From the NCBI RefSeq assembly GCF_900176515.1, contig NZ_FWXV01000002.1, positions 186,001 to 250,000 on the forward strand: a DNA stretch of 64,000 nt. Reading direction: 5' to 3'. Of the stretch, positions 15,861 through 25,276 are shown piece by piece. A program made the translations under genes and the position numbers. The notes under the pieces were generated by a model. The model was not told the DNA's origin. It did no database searches and was given only the letters and a program-made list of their open reading frames with translations. Every line of letters begins with the position of its first letter. Position 1 is the stretch's first letter. The stretch is from Kibdelosporangium aridum (GTDB taxonomy: Bacteria; Actinomycetota; Actinomycetes; Mycobacteriales; Pseudonocardiaceae).

Positions 15861-17141
15861 ATGGACTCCGCGAACCTGACCGCGCGAGGAGTGCTCGCGG
15901 TAGCCGTCACCTTCGTCGACAACGCCGGTGTGACCAGGGTGAAGGCCGTGCCGGTCAGCATGCTGGCGAACGCGGTGGCCAACGGCGTCGGCAACTCGCC
16001 GAGCTTCGACCGGTTCGTCTTCGACGACTCCATCACCGGCGGTCCCGTCGGTGACCTGCGGCTCAAGCCAGACGTCAGCAAGCTGACGGTGCTCGCGGCG
16101 CAGCCGGGCTGGGCGTGGGCGCCCGGCGTGCGGTACGACCAGGAGGGCAACGTCCATCCGGGTGATTCTCGCGGCCTGCTGGTGCGCGTGGTCGGCCAGC
16201 TCGCCGAGCAGGGCTTGAGCGCGCGGGCCGCGTTCGAGATCGAGTGGTGTGTCTCGAAGGGCGAAGGCGACGAGTTCGTCCCGGCGTGCTCCGGCCCGGC
16301 GTACGGCATGACCAGGTTGACCGAGCTGGGCGGCTACCTGCACGACGTGCTGGGCGCGCTGGCCACACAAGGGGTCCACGTCGAGCAGATCCACCCGGAG
16401 TACGCGGCCGGCCAGTTCGAGATCTCGGTCGCGCACCAGGACCCCGTGACGGCCGCCGATCACCTCGTCCTCGTCCGCGAGACGATCCGCGCGGTCACCA
16501 TCAACCACGGCCTGCGCGCCTCGTTCGCGCCGAAAGTCGTGGCAGGCGGCGTCGGCAACGGCTGCCACGTGCACCTGAGCCTGTGGCGTGAAGGCGAGAA
16601 CCTGATGGGCGGCGGGGACGGCACGTTCGGGCTGACCGCCGAAGCCACGTCCTTCATCGGGGGGATCCTGTCGAGGTTGCCCGCGTTGCTGGCGATTGGC
16701 GCACCTTCCGTACCCAGCTACCAGCGGCTCATCCCGTCGCACTGGGCAGGCGCGTTCCAGGCTTGGGGCCTGGAGAACCGGGAGGCCGCGCTGCGGTTCA
16801 TCACGGCCGGATCGCCGAACCTCGAGATCAAGTGCTTCGACGGCTCGGCCAACCCGTACTTGGCGCTCGCCGGAGTCCTGGTCGCCGGCAACGCCGGGAT
16901 CACCGAAGGCGCAATGTTGCCAGAACCGGTCGACGTGGACCCGGCGGCGCTGGAGGACTCCGTTCCGCTGCCGAACCACCTGGCCGCCGCGGTCGAGGCC
17001 TTCACCGCCGACCTGGCGTTGATCACCACGTTCGGACCGGAACTCGTCGACGCCATCACAAGTGTCCGAAAGAACGAAATCGAACTGCTGTCCGTCCTCA
17101 GTCCGGAGGAGATCGTCGCCAGGAGCAGGTGGAGTTACTGA
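15861..17141 (+). CDS. Glutamine synthetase-family ligase (FluG C-terminal-like)
   Basis: A 426-residue member of the glutamine synthetase superfamily. The ATP/metal region GNGCHVHLSLW (about 232-242), the arginine-rich ENREAALRF segment and the C-terminal helical part are present. It is shorter and more divergent than GlnA, with no obvious adenylylation loop, so a gamma-glutamyl ligase acting on an amine or another small substrate is more likely than housekeeping GS. The start ATG 15861 follows AGGGGAT; an upstream in-frame ATG at 15786 lies inside the divergent amidohydrolase gene. The 59-bp shared promoter region implies co-regulation with the amidohydrolase and P450. Confidence 0.85.
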   Translation: MDSANLTARGVLAVAVTFVDNAGVTRVKAVPVSMLANAVANGVGNSPSFDRFVFDDSITGGPVGDLRLKPDVSKLTVLAAQPGWAWAPGVRYDQEGNVHPGDSRGLLVRVVGQLAEQGLSARAAFEIEWCVSKGEGDEFVPACSGPAYGMTRLTELGGYLHDVLGALATQGVHVEQIHPEYAAGQFEISVAHQDPVTAADHLVLVRETIRAVTINHGLRASFAPKVVAGGVGNGCHVHLSLWREGENLMGGGDGTFGLTAEATSFIGGILSRLPALLAIGAPSVPSYQRLIPSHWAGAFQAWGLENREAALRFITAGSPNLEIKCFDGSANPYLALAGVLVAGNAGITEGAMLPEPVDVDPAALEDSVPLPNHLAAAVEAFTADLALITTFGPELVDAITSVRKNEIELLSVLSPEEIVARSRWSY

Positions 17142-17207
17142 CGAGTCTGGAGTTGGCCGTCCCTTTGTTCTAGGTTGCAGACCCAGGGCAGACGCAAAGG
17201 AGCGACG

Positions 17208-19034
17208 GTGGGTACAGCCGACGACGTTGAGCGGGCTATCGAGGGCCATACGGTCGCGACCTTGTTGCGGCGCAATGCCGGCGAGTTCGGTGACAAGCCC
17301 GCGCTGAGCAAGGGGTGGAGTCCCGGCGAGGTCACCACGCTGACTTGGGCGGAGCTACGTGACCATGCCGCCGCATTGGCGCATGGGCTCGCCGAGCTCG
17401 GGCTGGCCAAGGGCGACCGCATGCTGATCATGTCGTCCCGTCGGCCGGAGCACTGGACCAGCGACCTCGGCGCGCTGCACCTCGGCGCCATCCCATGCAC
17501 CACGTACGACACGCTCTCCACCGAGCAGATCGTGTTCGTCGCCAGGCACAGTGCGGCGCCTGTGGTCGTCATCGAAGGCGCGCAGCAGATCGACCGGTGG
17601 TCGGCCGCGCTGCCCGAACTGCCGAACCTGCGCAAGGTCGTGGTCATCGACGAGTCCACGATCCCCGCCGGCGACGACCGGTACGTGTCGTACCGCGAGG
17701 TCTACGAGAAAGGCGCGGTCAAGCACGCGGCGGACCGGGCTGCGTTCGAACAACTGACCGACGCGATCGTGCCGGAGCAGCCTGTCTGCATGATCTACAC
17801 GTCCGGCACGACCGGCGACCCGAAGGGCGTGGTGATCAGCCACCACAACGTGCTGTTCCAGGCCGCTTCGGTGGATATCGCGCATCCGTTGCCCATGCAC
17901 GGCAAGTCCGTGGCGTATCTGCCGTTGGCACACATCGCCGAACGCATGCTCGGCATGTACCTGGCGACGTACAAGGCCGCGCACGTGACCGCGGTCCCCG
18001 ACCACACGCAACTCGTCCCGGCTTTGCACGGTGTCCGGCCGTTCGGCATTTTCGGCGTGCCGCGCGTGTGGGAGAAGATGGCCGCCGCGTTGCAGGGCGG
18101 ATTGGCCGCGATGCCTGAGGAACAGCGTGCGGGCGTGCAGATGGCGCGCGACGTGGCGCTGGAAGTGTGGCGGCTGGGCAGCGAAGGCAAGCCGGTACCC
18201 GAGGAGCTGCTGGCCAAGAAGCAGGCACTCGACGAGAAGGCGTTGCTGCCGATCAGGACCATGCTCGGGCTGGACAAGGCACACCGGGGCGGCAACAGCG
18301 GGGCCGCGCCCATCCCGGTCACGGTGCTGGACTTCCTTGCCAGTATTGGCATCCAGGTCCTCGAGGTGTGGGGACTGAGCGAGACGACCGGCGCGGCGAC
18401 CCAGAATGTCCCTGAGGCATACCGGGTCGGCTCGGTCGGCCGCCCGATCCCCGGTGTCGAGGTCAAGCTCGGTGAGGACGACGAGCTGCTCGTCCGCGGC
18501 CCGATCGTGTTCATGGGCTACCTGCAAGAAGACGGCTCGATCAAGCCGGAAGTCGACGCGGACGGCTGGTACGCCACCGGTGACGTCGGCCGGATCGACG
18601 ATGACGGGTTCGTCTACATCACCGACCGCAAGAAAGAGCTGATCATCACCTCCGGCGGGAAGAACATCGCGCCTGCCAAGGTCGAAGGCCTGCTGCGGGC
18701 GCACCCGTTGATCAGCCAGGCCGTCGCGATCGGAGACATGCGCCCGTTCGTCACCGCGCTCATAGTGCTCGACGACGAAACTGCGCCGTTGTGGGCCCAG
18801 GCACGAGGAATTCCCACGGAGAACCTGGCCGAGCAGCCAGCCGTGCTCGAGGAGATCGAGAACCTGGTGCAGCAGGCCAACTCCGTGCTCGCCCAGCCGG
18901 AGAAGATCAAGAAGTACCGGGTGCTGTCACAGTCGTGGACACCGGAATCCGGTGAGGTCACACCGACGCTGAAACTCAAGCGCCGGGTGATCACGCAGCG
19001 GTATTCGGAAGCGATCGACTCGCTCTACGAATAG
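17208..19034 (+). CDS. Long-chain fatty-acid-CoA ligase (FadD15-like)
   Basis: A 608-residue adenylate-forming enzyme that activates fatty acids with ATP and CoA. The AMP-binding loop is MIYTSGTTGDPKGVV (195-209), followed by VWGLSETTGAA and the hinge region YATGDVGRIDDDGFVYITDR; the catalytic lysine of the C-terminal domain is in the TPTLKLKRR segment near residue 590. The start is GTG 17208 with AAAGGAG correctly spaced. It is similar in plan to actinobacterial AMP-dependent synthetases of the FadD15/FACL type. Only 10 bases separate it from the molybdenum oxidase operon, so they may be cotranscribed. Confidence 0.93.
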   Translation: MGTADDVERAIEGHTVATLLRRNAGEFGDKPALSKGWSPGEVTTLTWAELRDHAAALAHGLAELGLAKGDRMLIMSSRRPEHWTSDLGALHLGAIPCTTYDTLSTEQIVFVARHSAAPVVVIEGAQQIDRWSAALPELPNLRKVVVIDESTIPAGDDRYVSYREVYEKGAVKHAADRAAFEQLTDAIVPEQPVCMIYTSGTTGDPKGVVISHHNVLFQAASVDIAHPLPMHGKSVAYLPLAHIAERMLGMYLATYKAAHVTAVPDHTQLVPALHGVRPFGIFGVPRVWEKMAAALQGGLAAMPEEQRAGVQMARDVALEVWRLGSEGKPVPEELLAKKQALDEKALLPIRTMLGLDKAHRGGNSGAAPIPVTVLDFLASIGIQVLEVWGLSETTGAATQNVPEAYRVGSVGRPIPGVEVKLGEDDELLVRGPIVFMGYLQEDGSIKPEVDADGWYATGDVGRIDDDGFVYITDRKKELIITSGGKNIAPAKVEGLLRAHPLISQAVAIGDMRPFVTALIVLDDETAPLWAQARGIPTENLAEQPAVLEEIENLVQQANSVLAQPEKIKKYRVLSQSWTPESGEVTPTLKLKRRVITQRYSEAIDSLYE

Positions 19035-19044
19035 TCTCGGGTGG

Positions 19045-19506
19045 GTGACATCCCACCACGAACTCACGGTCAACGGGGAGACCTACCGGCTCCCCGTTGA
19101 CCCACGGACGACCCTCGTCGACGCACTGCGTGAACGGCTCGGCCTCACCGGCACCAAAAAGGGTTGTGACCGCGGCGAATGCGGCGCGTGCACTGTCCTT
19201 GTCGACGGACGCCGCATGCTGTCCTGCATGATGTTGGCCGTCGCGGCGGAGAACACCGAGATCACCACCATCGAGGGCTTGGCGCCGGACGGCGAGATGC
19301 ATCCCGTGCAACGCGCCTTCCACGCCCATGACGCGTTCCAATGCGGCTTCTGCACGCCTGGGCAAGTGATGTCCGCGGTCGCCTGTATCGCTGAAGGGCA
19401 CACCGGTTCGCCCGAGGAGATCAAGGAGTGGATGAGCGGCAACATCTGCCGTTGCGCGGCGTATCCGCAGATCGTCGCGGCGGTCACGGAAGCGAGCGTC
19501 CAATGA
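19045..19506 (+). CDS. Molybdenum aldehyde oxidase, 2Fe-2S subunit
   Basis: A 153-residue small subunit of a xanthine oxidase-family enzyme. The plant-ferredoxin cluster is KGCDRGECGACTV with a fourth Cys in MLSC, and the second cluster has CGFCTPGQ and NICRCAAY. It passes electrons from the molybdenum centre to FAD. The start is a GTG at 19045, only 10 bases after the acyl-CoA ligase gene. Unlike E. coli PaoA there is no Tat signal peptide, so this complex should be cytoplasmic. Its 3' end overlaps the FAD subunit gene by 4 bases. Confidence 0.92.
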   Translation: MTSHHELTVNGETYRLPVDPRTTLVDALRERLGLTGTKKGCDRGECGACTVLVDGRRMLSCMMLAVAAENTEITTIEGLAPDGEMHPVQRAFHAHDAFQCGFCTPGQVMSAVACIAEGHTGSPEEIKEWMSGNICRCAAYPQIVAAVTEASVQ

Positions 19507-20471
19507 GGACATTCTCGTACCATCGGGCCGCTGACATCCCGTCCGCTCTGGAGGCCTTGACCACGCCGGGGACGCAGCTGATCGCGGGTGGCACCGAGAT
19601 GGTGAACTGGCTCAAGGAAGGCATCGAATCACCGGGGCGACTGGTTGACATCAGCCGATTGCCGCTGACCGAGATCGCTGCGGATGGCGTTCTTCGCATC
19701 GGGGCGTTGGCCAGGATGAGTGACGTCGCCGCACATCCCGTTGTCGAATCGGACTACCCGGTCCTTCGCGACTCCTTACTCCGTGCGGCGTCCGCTCAAC
19801 TGCGCAACATGGCGACGGTTGGCGGTAACCTGCAGCAACGCACGCGATGCCCGTACTTCCGGTCGGACACGCCGGTTGCGTGCAACAAGCGTTCTCCTGG
19901 CAGCGGTTGTTCGGCTTTCCGCGGGGACACCAGCGGTCAGGCGATCTTCGGGTGGAGCGAGTCCTGTGTGGCGACGCATCCGTCTGATTTCGCTGTGGCC
20001 TTGGCCGCACTGGACGCCGTCGTTGTCGTGCAAGGCCCCGCTGGGGAACGGCGCATTTCCGCGACCGAGTTCCACCGGCTTCCCGGGGATACCCCGGAAG
20101 TTCACACCGAGTTGGCGTCCGACGAGCTGATCATCGCGGTGGAGATCCCGCGTCCTGCCCCTCACTCGCACTATCTGAAGGTGCGCGAACGGGTTTCGTA
20201 CGAGTTCGCGATCGTGTCCGTGGCCGCCGTGGTCTCGCTCGACGGTGACACGATCACTTCAGCTCGGATCGCCTTGGGTGGCGTGGCACATCGGCCGTGG
20301 CGGTTGACCGCTGCCGAGGCCGCGTTGACGGGCGTTTCGTTGAGTGATCGGGACGCGTTGACCGAGGCTGTCGCGCTTTCGTTCACGGACGCACGTCCGT
20401 TGGCTGACAACGGCTACAAAGTGACGCTCGCGCAGCGTGCCGCAGTCCGAGCTCTGGAGGAAGCACGATGA
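19503..20471 (+). CDS. Molybdenum aldehyde oxidase, FAD subunit
   Basis: A 322-residue FAD-binding subunit of the CO dehydrogenase/xanthine oxidase family. The FAD loops are AGGTEMVNWL (28-37) and ATVGGNLQQR (104-113). Four cysteines at 116, 127, 136 and 155 (in RCPYF, ACNKR, SGCSAF and ESCVA) match the extra 4Fe-4S cluster seen in PaoB/YagS-type subunits and absent from ordinary xanthine dehydrogenases. That points to the aldehyde oxidoreductase branch. The start overlaps the small-subunit stop as ATGA; a longer frame from 19428 lies inside the previous gene. Confidence 0.9.
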   Translation: MRTFSYHRAADIPSALEALTTPGTQLIAGGTEMVNWLKEGIESPGRLVDISRLPLTEIAADGVLRIGALARMSDVAAHPVVESDYPVLRDSLLRAASAQLRNMATVGGNLQQRTRCPYFRSDTPVACNKRSPGSGCSAFRGDTSGQAIFGWSESCVATHPSDFAVALAALDAVVVVQGPAGERRISATEFHRLPGDTPEVHTELASDELIIAVEIPRPAPHSHYLKVRERVSYEFAIVSVAAVVSLDGDTITSARIALGGVAHRPWRLTAAEAALTGVSLSDRDALTEAVALSFTDARPLADNGYKVTLAQRAAVRALEEAR

Positions 20472-22534
20472 CATCGCTGCTGCGGCCGGACGGTCCCGCC
20501 AAGCTGACCGGGACCGCGACGTACGCCGCCGACACCCGGATCCCTGACGTGCTCTACGCCGCCCTCGTCACGTCAACTGTCCCCAATGGACAAGTTGTCG
20601 CGATCGACAAGCCTGATGCGCCCGGCGTGGTGGCGGTCATCGACCACACGAACGTCGGCACATTGACGCCACTGCCGAGTCCTCCGCTCGGTCACAGCAT
20701 GATCCCGTTGCAGACAACCGAAATCCACTACGACGGCCAGCCGGTCGCCGTGGTGCTCGCCGAGACACTGGAGCAAGCACAGCACGCCGCCGCGCTGACG
20801 TCGGTGACCTATTCGGACACTTCCCCGCCACCGATCTTCGGGCGGACCGAGCAGATCGCGCCCGGGGCGGGACTGTTCAAGGCGCCGACGGACAAGAAGG
20901 GTGACGTCGACGCGGGACTGGCGAGTGCGGACAAGACTGTGCACGGCACGTACACGACCGCCGACCGGCATCACAGCCCCATCGAACCGTCGGCCACGAT
21001 CGCGTGGTGGGAGGGCGATCAGCTGACCGTCCACACGTCGGCGCAGTCCTCTCAGCTGGCTCAGACAGCGTTGGCTGGGCTGTTCCAGATTCCACGGGAA
21101 CACGTGCGCGTCGTTTGTGCCTATGTGGGCGGCGGTTTTGGCGCCAAGGGATACGTCTGGCCACACCTGATCCTGGCGGCGGCCGCTGCCAAGGTGAGCG
21201 GACGTGCCGTGAAACTGGTGATGACACGCGCGCAGATGTTCTCCTTGGCCGGACATCAGCCCATCACTTCGCAGACGGTCACATTGGGCGCGACAGCTGA
21301 CGGCAAGCTGACCGCGATCCGCCACCTGAGCGTGAACGCTGCCGCGCGAGTGGATGCGTTCGTCGAATCCACCACGGGTGCGACGACATGGCTCTACGAC
21401 AGCCCGAACATCGAGACCGACCTGAAGGTCGAAGCGCTGGACAAGCCGCAGCCAACGCCGATGCGTGCCCCGGCCGAAGGTCCCGGCCTGTTCCCGCTTG
21501 AGTCCGCGATGGACGAACTGGCCGTCGAACTCGGTATCGATCCGGTCGAGTTGCGGCTGCGCAACGAAGCGTCGGTGGATCCGTTGACGGGCAAGCCCTT
21601 CTCGTCACGGAAACTGGTGCAGTGCCTGACCGAGGGCGCTGAGCGGTTCGGCTGGGCCGATCGCGAACCGGGGATGCGAGAGGGCAATTGGCGGATCGGC
21701 TGGGGCATGGCCGTGGCAACGTTCGGTGCCTACCAGGCCCCTTCCGCGGCACGTGTCCGAGTCGACTCGGATGGACACGTGGTCGTGGAGACCGACATGC
21801 AGGAGATCGGCAGCGGCTTGCCCGCGATGGTCCAGATCATCGCCGCGGAGACCCTCGGCTGTGCCCCTTCGGATGTCGAAGTCCAGCACGGCGACAGCTC
21901 CTATCCCCCGCACACCGGCACGTTCGGCTCGTTGTCCAGCGGAAGCCTGTCGGCCGCGGTGCAGAACGCGGCCTCGTCGGTGATGGAGAAGTTGCAGGCG
22001 CAGCCTGGGGATTCATTGGCTGACTTGGTGGACGCGGCAGGTCTTGAGTTCGTGGAGTCGGAAGGCAGCTGGGCGCCGGACCAGCGCGGCGACGACTACT
22101 CGATCAAGTCCTTCGGCGCGGTGTTCGCCGAGGTCCGGGTCGATGCGGATCTTGGTCTGGTGCGGGTTCCCAGGATCGTCGGTGTCTACAGCGCCGGGCG
22201 GATCATCAACCAGATGGCCGCGCACAGCCAGATGACCGGCGGAATCATCTGGGGCTACGGGCAAGCACTGCTCGAACGATCGGTGATGGAGCCCAACCTC
22301 GGCCGGTTCCTGTCCCGCAACCTCGCCGGGTACGTGGTTCCGGTGAATGCGGACATCGGGGACATCGATGTGTCGTTCGTCGAGGAGGACGACCGGATCG
22401 CCAGTCCTTCCGGTGCGCGCGGTATCGGTGAGCTCGGTGCTTGTGGAGTGGGGCCTGCCATTGCCAACGCGGTGTTCCACGCAACGGGCAAACGGGTCCG
22501 TAGCCTGCCCATCCGCGTCCACGACCTGCTCTGA
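20468..22534 (+). CDS. Molybdenum aldehyde oxidase, molybdopterin subunit
   Basis: A 688-residue catalytic subunit carrying the molybdopterin-cytosine-dinucleotide cofactor, PaoC/YagR-like in length and plan. The cofactor loops GGGFGAKGYVW and TDMQEIGSG are present, and the universal catalytic glutamate is Glu655 in GIGELGACG. With the preceding two genes it makes a complete 2Fe-2S/FAD/Mo complex that hydroxylates aldehydes or N-heterocycles with water as oxygen source. The ATGA overlaps tie stoichiometric translation of the subunits. The substrate is not known; a deaminase of the 8-oxoguanine type 3 kb away makes a purine-like substrate a possible alternative to an aldehyde. Confidence 0.92.
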   Translation: MTSLLRPDGPAKLTGTATYAADTRIPDVLYAALVTSTVPNGQVVAIDKPDAPGVVAVIDHTNVGTLTPLPSPPLGHSMIPLQTTEIHYDGQPVAVVLAETLEQAQHAAALTSVTYSDTSPPPIFGRTEQIAPGAGLFKAPTDKKGDVDAGLASADKTVHGTYTTADRHHSPIEPSATIAWWEGDQLTVHTSAQSSQLAQTALAGLFQIPREHVRVVCAYVGGGFGAKGYVWPHLILAAAAAKVSGRAVKLVMTRAQMFSLAGHQPITSQTVTLGATADGKLTAIRHLSVNAAARVDAFVESTTGATTWLYDSPNIETDLKVEALDKPQPTPMRAPAEGPGLFPLESAMDELAVELGIDPVELRLRNEASVDPLTGKPFSSRKLVQCLTEGAERFGWADREPGMREGNWRIGWGMAVATFGAYQAPSAARVRVDSDGHVVVETDMQEIGSGLPAMVQIIAAETLGCAPSDVEVQHGDSSYPPHTGTFGSLSSGSLSAAVQNAASSVMEKLQAQPGDSLADLVDAAGLEFVESEGSWAPDQRGDDYSIKSFGAVFAEVRVDADLGLVRVPRIVGVYSAGRIINQMAAHSQMTGGIIWGYGQALLERSVMEPNLGRFLSRNLAGYVVPVNADIGDIDVSFVEEDDRIASPSGARGIGELGACGVGPAIANAVFHATGKRVRSLPIRVHDLL

Positions 22535-22633
22535 GCGGAGGACTTTTGTAAGGTCGCTTGCCAAACTGGCCGTCGCGGGTAAGAGTGGGGGACGCCCTGT
22601 CCATGTCGCCGCCGCGTAGCTCAGGAGCGTCCG

Positions 22634-25276
22634 ATGAGACGTCGCCGTGCCGGCTTGGCGGTCCTCGCCGCCACTACCTTGATGTTTTCCCTGCTCCCGG
22701 GGACGCCAGCGAGTAGCGCCCCGAGCCTGACCGTGGCCGCGGGCCAGGTCACCACCATCCCCGACTGGCGGCTGCAGACCAGCCGCAGCGCCACCGGGGA
22801 TGGTGCCACCTACTCCAATCCCACCTTCAACGACTCTTCGTGGCTTGCGGTGCCTGCGCGATCGACCGTGCTGGCCGGGCTGATCGCCAACAACCGGTAT
22901 GCCGACGTGAACTTCGGTGAGAACCTGAAGAGCGTCAACCGCAGCGACTTCAGCGTCCCCTGGTGGTACCGCAAGAGTTTCACCGCGTCGCAGCCCGCGG
23001 GTACCAACACGTTCCTCAAGCTCAAGGGCGGGATCATTTCCCGTGCCGAGATCTGGGTGAACGGCACCAGAGTCGCCGGGACGGACACCGTGATCGGTGC
23101 TTATCCGACGCGGGAATACAACGTGACGTCGTTGATCCGCAATGGCACCAACGCGATCGCGATCAAGGCGATGCCGTCCGATCCGTCGAAGGATCTGCTG
23201 ATCCATTTCGTGGACTGGACCCAGCTGCCGCCGGACCGCAACCAGGGTCTGTTCCGCGACGTGCAACTCGCCAACAGCGGTCCGGTCTCGCTGCGCGATT
23301 TGCGCGTTTCCACCGATTTGCCGTTGCCCAACCTGACCACCGCCGACCTCACGGTGAAGGTCAACGCCCGCAACGACTCCGGGCAGGCCGTCAGTACCCA
23401 GGTCACCGGGACGATCGACAACGTCAACTTCACGCAGCCGGTCTCGCTGGCCGCGGGTGAGACCAAGACGGTCACCTTCACCCCGGGCAACACGCCTGGC
23501 CTGCGGCTGACCAACCCGCGGGTGTGGTGGCCGTTCACCATGGGCGACCAGCCGATGTACAGCGCCACCGTGTCCGCGTCTGTCGGCGGCGCCGTGTCCG
23601 ACAGCGCCAGTACGGCCTTTGGCGTCCGGGAGATCAGTTCGACGCGGGTCAACGGCGGCGGCCGTCAGTTCGTCATCAACGGCAAGCCGTTCCTGGTGCG
23701 TGGTGGTGGCTGGGCGTCGGACCTGTTCCTGCGTACCAATCTGCGCAACATCGAGGACCAGCTGAACCTGGTCAAGTCGATGAACCTGAACACCATCCGG
23801 CTGGAGGGCAAACCGGAGAACGACGAGTTCTACGAGATGACCGACCGGCTGGGCATCATGGTGCTGACCGGCTGGGAATGCTGTTCCGCCTGGGAGAACT
23901 ACGGTTCGTTCAACGCGGAGAAGAACCGGGTCGCCGGGGAGTCCGCGGAGAGCGAAGGCAAGCGGATCCGAAACCACCCGAGCGTGCTCGGGTTCCTGAT
24001 CGCCAGTGATCTGGCCACCCCGGCCGCGCAGGAGAAGATCTACCTGGACGCGCTCGCGCGCGCCGACTGGAACCTGCCGATCATCGCCTCGGCGTCCAAC
24101 AAGAGCTCGCCGCAGCTGGGCAACTCCGGGATGAAGATGGAAGGCCCGTATTGGTGGGAGCCGCCGGTTTACTGGTACAACAAGCAAAGGGGCGGCGCGG
24201 CGGGCTTCGCGTCGGAGATCGGCCCAGGCCCGACCATCCCGGAGATGGACGAGCTGCGCAAGTTCCTGACACAGTCCCAGATCAACTCGCTGACCAACTA
24301 CAACGCCACCCAGTACCACCTGTCGCCCAGTGGCACGTTCGGCAAGCTGTCCTTCTGGGGAACGGCCCTGGACAACCGGTACGGCAAACCAGCCACTGTG
24401 GACGAACTGGTTCGCAAGGCACAGCTGGCGAACTACGAGACCAACCGCGCCCAGTTCGAGGCGTTCGCCGACAACTTCTCGGACAGCAGCAACCCGTCCA
24501 CAGGTGTGATCTACTGGATGCTCAACGACCCGTGGCCGAAGCTGTTCTGGCACTTGTACAACTACAACCTGGCCACGGCCGGTTCGTACTTCGGCGCCAA
24601 GACAGCACTTCGCCCGCTGCACGTGCAGTACTCGTATGACGACAGGTCTCTGTCGGTCGTGAATACCGGTCTGCAGAACGTGTCCGGACTCAGCGTCCAA
24701 GTGACACTGTTCAATGCGGACGGGACACAAAAGGCCAACGAGACGCGGCCGGTCAATTCGACCGCGAACGCCACAGTCAAGGCCGGTAACCTGCCGCAGC
24801 CCAGTGGCCTTTCCACAACCTATTTCGCGCGCCTGCTGTTGAAGGACTCGTCGGGCAAGGTCATCGACCGCAATGTGTACTGGCTGTCCACCAAGGCGGA
24901 CACGTTGAACTACGGCAGTTCGACGTGGTACCACACACCTCAGTCAGGCTATGCGGACCTGAAGGGCCTGAACTCGCTGCCTGCCGGTTCGGTCAACGCC
25001 TCGGCGACGTCCACAGTGGAGGGCGCGAACACCAGGACGACGGTGACCATCACCGCCTCCCAGATGGCCTTCTTCGTGCGGGCCAGCGTGCGCAAGGGCA
25101 ACGGCGGCGCCGAAGTCCTGCCGCAGGACTGGTCGGACAACTACGTCACCCTGTGGCCAGGGGAAACCTTGACCTTGACGGCGACGTACCGGACGGCTGA
25201 CCTGGGCGGCGCTTCGCCGGTCGTCCAACTGTCCGGCCAGAACATCACGACTAGGAATCTGCCAGCCTCGCGCTAG
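22634..25276 (+). CDS. csxA: Secreted GH2 exo-beta-D-glucosaminidase
   Basis: An 880-residue secreted GH2 enzyme of the CsxA type, which removes glucosamine from the ends of chitosan. A signal peptide ends near residue 29. The sugar-binding and sandwich domains (about 40-340) precede the barrel. The general acid is Asp459 in FLIASDLATP, where most GH2 enzymes have Asn-Glu; this Asp replacement is the hallmark of exo-glucosaminidases (Asp469 in Amycolatopsis orientalis CsxA). The nucleophile is Glu528 in GFASEIGPG. C-terminal beta domains follow from about 650. AGGAG lies upstream of the ATG. The 3' end overlaps the convergent deaminase gene by 26 bases. Confidence 0.9.
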   Translation: MRRRRAGLAVLAATTLMFSLLPGTPASSAPSLTVAAGQVTTIPDWRLQTSRSATGDGATYSNPTFNDSSWLAVPARSTVLAGLIANNRYADVNFGENLKSVNRSDFSVPWWYRKSFTASQPAGTNTFLKLKGGIISRAEIWVNGTRVAGTDTVIGAYPTREYNVTSLIRNGTNAIAIKAMPSDPSKDLLIHFVDWTQLPPDRNQGLFRDVQLANSGPVSLRDLRVSTDLPLPNLTTADLTVKVNARNDSGQAVSTQVTGTIDNVNFTQPVSLAAGETKTVTFTPGNTPGLRLTNPRVWWPFTMGDQPMYSATVSASVGGAVSDSASTAFGVREISSTRVNGGGRQFVINGKPFLVRGGGWASDLFLRTNLRNIEDQLNLVKSMNLNTIRLEGKPENDEFYEMTDRLGIMVLTGWECCSAWENYGSFNAEKNRVAGESAESEGKRIRNHPSVLGFLIASDLATPAAQEKIYLDALARADWNLPIIASASNKSSPQLGNSGMKMEGPYWWEPPVYWYNKQRGGAAGFASEIGPGPTIPEMDELRKFLTQSQINSLTNYNATQYHLSPSGTFGKLSFWGTALDNRYGKPATVDELVRKAQLANYETNRAQFEAFADNFSDSSNPSTGVIYWMLNDPWPKLFWHLYNYNLATAGSYFGAKTALRPLHVQYSYDDRSLSVVNTGLQNVSGLSVQVTLFNADGTQKANETRPVNSTANATVKAGNLPQPSGLSTTYFARLLLKDSSGKVIDRNVYWLSTKADTLNYGSSTWYHTPQSGYADLKGLNSLPAGSVNASATSTVEGANTRTTVTITASQMAFFVRASVRKGNGGAEVLPQDWSDNYVTLWPGETLTLTATYRTADLGGASPVVQLSGQNITTRNLPASR

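Noticed and set aside
22013-24934. Very long open frame (over 970 codons) antisense to the exo-glucosaminidase gene
   Set aside because: It is a GC-rich codon-position shadow: its translation is arginine/glycine/valine-rich, matches no family, and the opposite strand encodes a clear CsxA-type enzyme.
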